A stretch of 64,000 nucleotides of DNA. It comes from Cervus elaphus. Its lineage: Eukaryota; Chordata; Mammalia; Artiodactyla; Cervidae. The stretch covers positions 65,408,015 to 65,472,014 of the forward strand of contig NC_057823.1 in NCBI RefSeq assembly GCF_910594005.1. The letters run 5' to 3'. The position numbers and the translations under genes were made by a program. A model generated the notes under the pieces. The model was not told the DNA's origin and did not search any database. It saw nothing but the letters and a program-made list of their open reading frames with translations. Below, in pieces: positions 56,916 through 64,000 of the stretch. Position 1 is the stretch's first letter; every line of letters starts with the position of its first letter.

Positions 56916-58377
56916 TTGGAGAAATGTCTGTTTAGTTTTTTGGCCCATTTTTTGATTGGGTCATTTATTTTTCTGGAATTGAGCTGCAGGAGTTGCTTGT
57001 ACATTTTTGAGATTAATCATTTGTCTGTTGCTTCGTTTGCTATTATTTTCTCCCATTCTGAAGGCTGTCTTTTCACCTTGCTTATAGTTTCCCTTGTTGT
57101 GCAAAAGCTTTTAAGTTTAATTAGGTCCAATTTGTTTATTTTTGCTTTTATTTCCAATATTCTGGGAGGTGGGTCATAGAGGATCCTGCTGTGATTTATG
57201 TCGGAGAGTGTTTTGCCTATGTTCTCCTCTAGGAGTTTTATAGTTTCTGGTCTTATATTTAGATCTTTAATCCATCTTGAGTTTATTTTTGTGTATGGTG
57301 TTAGAAAGTGTTCTAGTTTCATTCTTTTACAAGTGGTTGACCAGTTTTCCCAGCACCACTTGTTAAAAAGGTTGTCTTTTTTCCATTGTATATCCTTGCC
57401 CCCTTTGTAGAAGATAAGTTGTCCATAGGTAAGTGTATTTATCTCTGGGCTTTCTATTCAGATGGCTAACAAACACATGAACAGATGCTCAACATCACTC
57501 ATCATCAGAGAAATGCAAATCAAAACCACAATGAGGTACCATTACGTGCCAGTCAGGATGGCTGCTATCCAAAAGTCTACAAGCAATAAATGCTGGAGAG
57601 GGTGTGGAGAAAAGGGAACCCTCTTACACTGTTGGTGGGAATGCAGACTAGTACAGCCACTATGGAGAACAGTGTGGAGGTTCCTTAAAAAACTGGAAAT
57701 AGAACTGCCATATGACCCAGCAATCCCACTCCTGGGCATACACACCGAGGAAACCAGATCTGAAAGAGACACATGCACCCCAATGTTCATCACAGCACTG
57801 TTTATAATAGCCAGGACATGGAAGCAGCCTAGATGCCCATCAGCAGATGAATGGATAAGGAAGCTGTGGTACATATACACAATGGAATATTACTCAGCCG
57901 TTAAAAAGAATACATTTTAATCAGTCCTAATGAGATGGATGAAACTTGAGCCCATTATACAGAGTGAAGTAAGCCAGAAAGATAAACACCAACACAGTAT
58001 ATTAACACATATATATGGAATTTAAAAAGATGGTAATGATAACCCTATATGCAAAACAGAAAAGAGACACAGATGTATAGAACAGACTTTTGGACTCTGT
58101 GGGAGAAGGTGAGGGTGGGATGCTCTGAGAGAATAGCATTGAAACAAGAATACTATCAAGTGTGAAACAGATCGCCAGCCCAGGTTGGATGCATGAGACA
58201 AGTGCTCAAGGTTGGTGCACTGGGAAGACCCAGTGAGATGGGATGGAGAGGGAGGCGGGAGGGGGGATTGGGATGGGGAACACATGAAAATCCTTGGCTG
58301 ATTCACGTCAATGTATGGCAAAAACCACTATAATATTGTAAAGTAATTAACCTCCAACTAATAAAAATAAATGAAAA
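56916..58377 (+). mobile_element. Young L1 LINE with 5' inversion (twin-primed)
   Basis: Bases 56916-57458 are L1 ORF2 in reverse, and 57459-58377 are the adjacent ORF2 end and 3' UTR in forward orientation with an A-rich tail. A 15-bp duplication AATCATAAGTCCCCT lies at 56901-56915 and 58381-58395, preceded by A residues on both sides, proving one insertion event. About a dozen bases expected between the two arms are missing at the junction. Confidence 0.94.
57462..57920 (+). pseudogene. L1 ORF2 protein, C-terminal fragment
   Basis: 152-codon frame with the L1 ORF2p C-terminus: the cysteine/histidine segment CWRGCGEKGTLLHCWWEC (residues 44-61), then LVQPLWRTVWRFLKKLE and DPAIPLLGI, ending near MEYYSAVKKNTF. 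This region follows the RT domain and helps RNA binding in L1. Endonuclease and RT are absent (a piece of ORF2 lies inverted to the left), so it cannot act. Low decay suggests a fairly young insertion. Confidence 0.92.
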
Positions 58378-58395
58378 AAAAATCATAAGTCCCCT

Positions 58396-58824
58396 GTCAG
58401 AACCCCAAGGAGTACAATCAACCCTATCTTTGGAAGAGGGCCACCTCTGTTTTGCTCTTGAAACATGAATTTGCTCCTCTCTCCAGATAATAAAGCTTCA
58501 AAGATCTCCTCGGACCTTTAAAAGCTTCAAAATCAGTTGTTTCTTTGGTGTTTGCCTTATTAGTGTCAGGCACAACTTATCTACCTCCACCTTTGCTACC
58601 ATTTCCATCATTTCAAATCACCTGCAAAAGACTACTTAACTGTATCCTTCAAATAAAGGAAAAATTGCCAACTACTATCTCCAAAATTTCACCATGCATA
58701 CATTTTAGGAATTTAATGCATTCTTATCCTCAGTTTTCTATTCATTGACATCTTCCCTAATGAAATGAAGATTTCATTACATTGACACCTCACCATAGAA
58801 GCTTTGATCTCTGTAAACTACAAA
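58396..58824. other. Unassigned sequence
   Basis: About 430 bp, no supported feature. Confidence 0.4.
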
Positions 58825-59023
58825 TGTTTTCAAGCAGGGGTGATTTTACTCCCCAAGGGCCAGATAGCAACGTCTGGAAGCACTTTTGGTTGTTATAAAC
58901 TGGGAACAGGCACTGCTGGCATCAAGTGGGTAGAGGCTAGGGATGCTGCTAAACATTTTGTGATGCCCAGGGCAACCCCCACCACAAATAATTGTCTGTG
59001 GTGACAACGTTGAAAAACCCTGC
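58825..59023 (-). mobile_element. hAT-type MITE, minus copy
   Basis: Reverse of the family at 5725-5933: TTCAAGCAGGGGTGATTTTAC, TAGGGATGCTGCTAAACATT, and terminus GACAACGTTGAAAAACCCTG. Confidence 0.6.
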
Positions 59024-59997
59024 TCTTAATTTATTTGGCAGTTAATGTATGCAATCAATATTTGTTTGTTTTGCAAGGTCCTGGGGGTAAGAGACCTGTC
59101 TGAGAAAATTTTCTGCCATCTTCCCCAAAGCTTCTATCTCCAGATCTTAGATGTGTCTGGCTTTCAGAGATTGTCAATTGCCTGGCAATCTCACCACAAA
59201 ATCCCCAGATGATGAAGGGGATGTCTTGGAACAAGCTGTGTCTTCCTGGATCCCTCTCTCTAGGCATCCCAACTCTGGCTGCATTATATAATTCATCTAG
59301 AGAGATTTCAGAAAGTATCTTAGCCTGGGCCTCCCCCCAGAGCAACTTGGAATGAACTTGGGCATGAATATCTTTAAAACCTTCCCAGTGGCTGTAATGT
59401 GCAGCCAGGCTTGAGAATCCCTCTTCGTGCTGTCTTTCAGAGTCTGCCCCTCTGTCCTCATCTCCCATCTCTCAACACACACTTAAACCTCCTCATGCTA
59501 ACGTTAGTCACAAAATAAAAGAGCTACAAGCCTTACTCCCCTCGGATGGATTTGCTTTAAAAATAAGGATCAAAGTCTTAAGCTACCCCCTCAGGCTCTG
59601 ATGCTCTGATGGAGCGTGGTTAAGACCCCATCCAGGGAGTCCAGGAGGCACTGTGGAGCTGGAAGCCATTTCTATCTCTTTGAAACTGCATCCTTTCTTC
59701 TCTGGCTGAAACTGACTCTTTACTTAGGTGGCATCACATTCCATTTGTTAGGGCTCAGGCCTGTCCAACAGCTTGCTTAACTAACCTCTCTAGGTTTTGA
59801 AGCCACCAAGGACTGGATTCAAACAGAGTGCTTCTCCATTTCCATGTGGTATGGTATAAAGATTAAGTTATACCACAAGACTGATAAAGAAAAACATTCA
59901 GGACTATGCCTTGTCAGTAATGCGACTCTCTCTCACCTATATCTCCTTTACCCTTTGTTGCCTTTTGTCTCACACTTTCTTGCATTTTCCATCCATT
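59024..59997. other. Unassigned sequence, 1 kb
   Basis: No recognised repeat. The antisense frame at 59055-59468 (137 codons) has no identifiable domain. Confidence 0.35.
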
Positions 59998-60458
59998 TAT
60001 CCAACTCATATTCCCTGAGCACCTACTTTAGAGGTACATGCACTACTCTAGAGGCAAGACGACAAAGTTACTGGTCTCAGAGCTCTTATATGTTAGGGGG
60101 GCTGAAAGCACACAGGAAGCAAAGGGTAAGTAGTGTCATATCAGGTCATGATTAATGCTGTAAAGACAACAAACCAAAGTTAAGGGCCAGAGGATGACAT
60201 TGTAGGGGGAGTGCTTTGGCTGGTGTGGTCAAGGGTGGTCTCAGTGATGAGGCATCGTTTGCACTGAGAACTGAACGAGAATGAGCCTCAGGTGCACAGG
60301 TCTGGAAAGAGGACATTTCAGACAACAGAAACAGCAAGATCAAAGGCCCTGGGGTAGGGCCAAGCCTGGAGTTTTCAAGGAACAGAAGATAGATGTGGAT
60401 GGGTAGGACACAGTAGACTTGGGATGAGGGTAAGTATTGGTGAAGGAGGAAACAGGAC
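59998..60458 (-). repeat. L2-related old repeat, left part
   Basis: TCCCTGAGCACCTACTTTAG, TAATGCTGTAAAGAC and CAAGATCAAAGGCCCTGGGG follow the same old mammalian repeat as 53135-54030. Interrupted by an LTR. Confidence 0.5.
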
Positions 60459-60459
60459 A

Positions 60460-60926
60460 TGCTCTATCTTGAAAGCAGGACACCATCTTGGGCCAGACTG
60501 TGGACTTTGAGCTATATGCCCAGTATTTATGGAAACGACATACCAACAGGAAAATCAGGCCCCCGAAAGGAAGAGCCCCAGGGCTCTCCATTGCTAAAAG
60601 AATACCCTAATTATCTGTGTAACCGAACAGAATCATACATTCTATTATGCTTATTAGGGTATGACCACAGGCCTATTAATAATTGTCCACTGTTAACTAT
60701 CTAGGCTTAAGGCATATGAATCACGGGTTGACTTTGATTGTCAGGGAATTTGGGGAGGTGGGTTTGTGCACATACACTTAGGGTATGTAAGGTTTTCACA
60801 AAAACTGGCCGGGGTCTTTGGCTAAGAGGAGACTGTGCCTTGGGCCCGCCGGTGTATTAAACTGCACTCCACTATCTGCATTATCCTTCTGAGTGAGTTT
60901 GTTTCCTGGAATGCATGGCTACAACA
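60460..60926 (+). mobile_element. Endogenous retrovirus LTR, probable solo
   Basis: Starts TGCTCTATCTTGAAAGC and ends near GGCTACAACA, with a GTATTAAACTGCACTCC signal region and CTTCTGAGTGAGTTTGTTTCC U5-like text. GGAC occurs just outside on both sides (60455-60458, 60930-60933), a possible duplication, although that would shift the ends from the usual TG...CA. No retroviral frame beside it. Confidence 0.65.
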
Positions 60927-60933
60927 TTGGGAC

Positions 60934-61160
60934 TTCAGAGGCTAATGGGGGTCAGAAGGTAAAGGATTTTGTAGGCCACATGGGAGTTTGTATTTTACCG
61001 TACACATAAGGAGGCCAATGTAAGCAGGGAGTGATGCCATCTTATTTACATGACAGAAGATCTCTTGGACTACACCTGGATAAGGAAGTGCTGGGGTTAA
61101 AAGAGTGCCTCCGGAGTGGCCAGGAAACTGCTACAATAGACCCAGCATGGATGATGGTGG
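60934..61160 (-). repeat. L2-related old repeat, right part
   Basis: AAAGGATTTTGTAGGCCACATG, GCAGGGAGTGATGCCATC and AACTGCTACAATAGACCCAG continue the repeat interrupted by the LTR. Confidence 0.5.
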
Positions 61161-61202
61161 TTTTCAAAGCACAGTTCCCTCTCTGAAAGCAATGAAGTTT
61201 CA

Positions 61203-61330
61203 GGGGACTTTCCTTGGGTCCAGTGGCTAAGACTCTACACTACCAACGCAGGGGGCTTGGGTTCAATTCCTGGTCAGAGAATTAGATCCCACAAGCTGCA
61301 ACTAAGAGCTGGCACAGCCAAATACATATA
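61203..61330 (+). repeat. CHR-type SINE
   Basis: GGACTTTCCTTGGGTCCAGTG, GGTTCAATTCCTGGTCAGAG, ATCCCACAAGCTGCAACTAAG and a CACAGCCAAATACATATA tail. Confidence 0.8.
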
Positions 61331-61596
61331 TCAAAGTTCAGGTTCAAAGCCTGAATAAAGACATATTTATCTGGATAGTTATCTGATCAGTGGGAACAAA
61401 CGTACAGATTCTGAGGTCTCCGAATTCAACCACAAATCTAGTTGTACGGGAGAAGTGGCAGGTGGAGGTGCTGAGGATGCAAGAGGTGATCTCTGTTAGA
61501 TATTGATGGGACAGGGTAACTGAACTTCAACATGAAAATTTAATCAGAGACTCTTCAAGTGAGAAGTCACCCGAGAAATTGTGCCCGACACTTCTA
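61331..61596. other. Unassigned sequence
   Basis: Short interval, nothing supported. Confidence 0.35.
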
Positions 61597-61680
61597 CCAC
61601 ATAGCTGGGAAAACTGAGTCTCAGAAAGAGATTGACTCCCAAGGTCACACTATGAGCTGGTTATAGAAGCCACTTCTCAC
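61597..61680 (+). repeat. MIR SINE
   Basis: GGGAAAACTGAGTCTCAGAAAG, CCAAGGTCACACTATGAGC: MIR 3' half. Confidence 0.65.
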
Positions 61681-62339
61681 AACTGACACCTGAGGCTCCT
61701 TTTTAGTGTGACCACCTTTTGGCATCACATTAACTGTTTCAATATAAACCTGTGCTCAGCCAGAGGAAGACTGCACCCCTGGACGTTCCCTCCTTCCCCT
61801 GCCTTCTCCCCTTCTCCACAGTCCTTGAATCAAGCTGCTTTCTGCTTAGCCCCTTGTTATTCAGGGATGGGAACACCTCCTGTCTCCTTCCGGGTGGCTG
61901 TCTGTGTGTTCAGGTGTTCTTTTCGGAAACCTAATCCCTGCCTGGTACAGATGTAGATTGCATCCTCTCTCCACCCACCTGCTTTTCCTTCCCTGACTCA
62001 CTGCTTCTGGCCTGCTGGGAGCTGAGCGGGGGCGAAGGCGCTGCCTCTGCCGCAAACTCACCAGCTTCCTGTTTGCCGGAGCTTCCAAACAGACCCCAGC
62101 TTTCCGCCAGGGGAGTTAATCTTTCATCAGCGTGGTGCCCACAGACAGCTGTGTATGGGAAGGCACAGAGAAAGCAATCACGGAGAGAGATGAAGTAGTC
62201 AAGATTACTGATCAAAATAATTCCTCTCCAGTCCCCACAGCTGTGCCTCCCTTGGACAAAGGAATTCTTGAATGTCCACAGAGATAAAGAGACTCCCTTC
62301 ATATGTACATTTGACAGTTTTCAGCACTCGTCCACAGGA
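61681..62339. other. Unique, CpG-containing sequence; candidate exon or regulatory site
   Basis: Repeat-free by eye. Bases 62027-62088 hold several CpGs, unusual for this window. On the minus strand, AAGCTG followed by GTGAGT at 62061-62056 is a good splice-donor match. The 123-codon minus frame 61931-62302 spans it but shows no domain. Exon status is unproven. Confidence 0.3.
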
Positions 62340-62575
62340 TCTGTGATTTTCTGAAATCTATACCCTCACCCTCCCACCCTCAATTCAGTCACTCCTCCCT
62401 GGTTCTGTGGCATCTCTTTTCCTTGTACATATTTCTCATACTATTTTGAAACACTCTACTTGTCTTGCTTCCTCATTGGAATGTATTTCTAGTTGGTAGA
62501 ACCTGTGCCTTCTTTATCTCAGTGTCAACAGCCCTTAGCAGAGTGCCTGGCACATAAGAGGAAGCAAATGATGTG
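62340..62575 (+). repeat. L2 LINE 3' end
   Basis: GCTTCCTCATTGGAATGTAT, TATCTCAGTGTCAACAGCCC and GCAGAGTGCCTGGCACATAAG match the L2 terminus order. Confidence 0.65.
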
Positions 62576-62629
62576 TGCTGACTTCTAAGAATTGGCGTTA
62601 GAAACTAGGTCTTGGCCCTCAAAGTACAA

Positions 62630-62785
62630 TCCAGGGGTCTAGTTTCAGTATCACCTCGAAGTTTGTTGAAATGAAGACTCTCAGTCCTCACATCAGATCT
62701 ACTGTTTCAGAATCTGCATTTTTAAAAACTATCCAAGGCATTCATAAACACATTGCAGCTTGAAAAGTAGTCCATCTAAAACAGC
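62630..62785 (+). mobile_element. MER5-type hAT MITE
   Basis: CAGTATCACCTCGAAGTTTG, CAGATCTACTGTTTCAGAATC and TTAAAAACTATCCAAGGCATTC follow the MER5-type layout. Confidence 0.55.
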
Positions 62786-62794
62786 TCCATCTTT

Positions 62795-62905
62795 CAGAAG
62801 GGAAAATTGAGACTCAGAAAGAGGAATGCATGTGTCCAAGTTCATACAGCTTATGGGTTATAGATGGCAAAGCTGTTGGCAAGATCTAGTTCTTGCGTAG
62901 GTGTC
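62795..62905 (+). repeat. MIR SINE
   Basis: GGAAAATTGAGACTCAGAAAG, CAAGTTCATACAGCTTATGGG, GGCAAAGCTG: MIR 3' half. Confidence 0.65.
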
Positions 62906-64000
62906 TAACGCTCTTGTCACTTCTTCACCTGCCTCTCTGTTTACAATCCTGAGTCTGACTCATCTCCATCAGGAATTGGTACAGACTTAAAAAGGAGAGA
63001 GCAAAAAAAAAAAAAAAAGAAAAGAAAAGCAGGGGGAGATCTCATGGGCCATAGAATAGAGTCCTATACTATGTAATCTGAAGAGCCCCTCAAGGCCCTT
63101 AGCTTAAATCTTTCATCTCTACCTCAAGCAGGGTCTGAAATTTCACCATTAGAAATCAAACAAATATTTGGTTCTTAAAGGTCAATTATTAGCTTAGTGG
63201 GGCTTACCTGATCCCTAGCTAAGAGACAGGGGTTGCTGTTTCTAAGAGCACACGTTTAGAAATTGGATGGACCAAGGCATCATTGAGTGACTTTGGGCAA
63301 TATGGCAGTCACTAGTCTGTTCACTAACATTCTACACTCTTCCTGGATTAGATTATGAGATTGGACTTCCCATCCCCCTTGGAAGGAAATGTGGCTTTGT
63401 GATTTGCCATGTCCACTGAGAGATGAGAAGTAACACATGCCATTTCTGGGTGGAATGCGTCAGAAGCAGCACACCATTCATCATGCTCCCTCTGACCCTC
63501 TGCCTCACGGGCAGATCATCATTGGGAACATCCATTCTACTGGCCTGAGTGCCAGGCTGAACACATGTCAGATGGAGCTACCAGACAACCCAGGATGGAA
63601 AGGAACATGAGAAAGGCAAAGAAACACATATTTGTTATTTTAAAACTCTGAAATTCAAGGTTCTTTACTTTACCATGCTTTTTATTTCTTATCCTGACTC
63701 ATACTGACAGAATACTTAATTTTTCTCAGTTTCAATTTCCTAAACTCTAAGGAGATAATACTACCTACCTATACACCTGGGACAGAGTATATAAAATGCT
63801 CCCCAGAGAGTCTAGTTCATAGAGGGAGCTCAGTAACTCCACCATCTTCCTTTCATTGGCTGGAAATTTAGTCCTACAAAAAAGTATAGAAACGATTAGG
63901 GGAATGGAGAAAGAACACCCGGGAAGGCTATTAGAATGTGGGTAGTAAGGAGCTCAGAATGTTATAGGAAGAGCCTTGCAGTGTATTTATGTAGGTGAAA
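62906..64000. other. Unassigned sequence to window end
   Basis: About 1.1 kb. A poly(A) run with AAAAG units lies at 63003-63028. No recognised gene or young repeat. Confidence 0.4.

Noticed and set aside
57462..57920. 152-codon frame as a host zinc-finger gene
   Set aside because: The cysteine/histidine text is the C-terminus of L1 ORF2p, inside a twin-primed L1.
1..64000. CRISPR arrays, operons, riboswitches or other prokaryotic systems
   Set aside because: No regularly spaced short repeats or bacterial gene layout. All tandem structure found is microsatellite or SINE/LINE-derived in a ruminant genome.

Overview
This is a piece of a ruminant (bovid or other pecoran) nuclear genome. Its Bov-tA and BOV-A2 SINEs are ruminant-specific as far as is known. 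They occur together with many BovB (RTE) LINE copies, CHR-type tRNA-Glu SINEs of cetartiodactyls, a bovine-type young L1 3' end, and 80-bp mariner MITEs of the kind seen in ruminants. I cannot tell cattle, sheep, goat or deer apart from this sequence. No bacterial features, CRISPR arrays or operons are present.

I recognise no functional host protein-coding exon. The window reads as intergenic or deep intronic DNA. Its protein-like content comes from dead retrotransposon reading frames (BovB endonuclease/reverse transcriptase, L1 ORF2) and one processed pseudogene of ribosomal protein L17 (RPL17) near 30.0-30.7 kb. Nearly all open frames over about 80 codons fall inside repeats; a few that do not are listed as unexplained.

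Layout: 0-6 kb holds BovB fragments, a hAT-Charlie element with a perfect 8-bp target duplication, an old L1 piece with an (AC)18 microsatellite, and SINEs. 9-13 kb is BovB-rich, with one minus-strand copy followed by a 5'-inverted (twin-primed) BovB. 13-22 kb alternates Bov-tA SINEs with quiet unique sequence, including a motif-dense stretch at 14.6-14.95 kb, a BovB, a mariner MITE and a Tigger-like element. 22-29 kb holds LTR fragments, a BovB and a long AT-rich quiet stretch. 30 kb is the RPL17 pseudogene. 31-36 kb has nested L1/Bov-tA and a local duplication with one inverted block. 37-46 kb has old LTR/DNA repeats and a 604-bp solo LTR. 46.1-49.3 kb is a near-full-length BovB (3.2 kb) with a 10-bp target duplication. 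51-56 kb holds BovB fragments, MIR and L1. 56.9-58.4 kb is a twin-primed young L1. 59-64 kb holds old repeats, an LTR and a small CpG-containing unique stretch at about 62.0 kb with a splice-donor-like site on the minus strand.

Summing my own coordinates, ten BovB insertions cover about 9.6 kb (about 15%) of the window. Several have clear target-site duplications, so insertion ends can be read to the base. I did not find a novel biological system. The most informative signals are insertion structures: two twin-primed LINEs, a full-length but dead BovB, hairpin-forming mariner MITEs, a solo LTR and an inverted/direct local duplication. Two short unique stretches might be regulatory.
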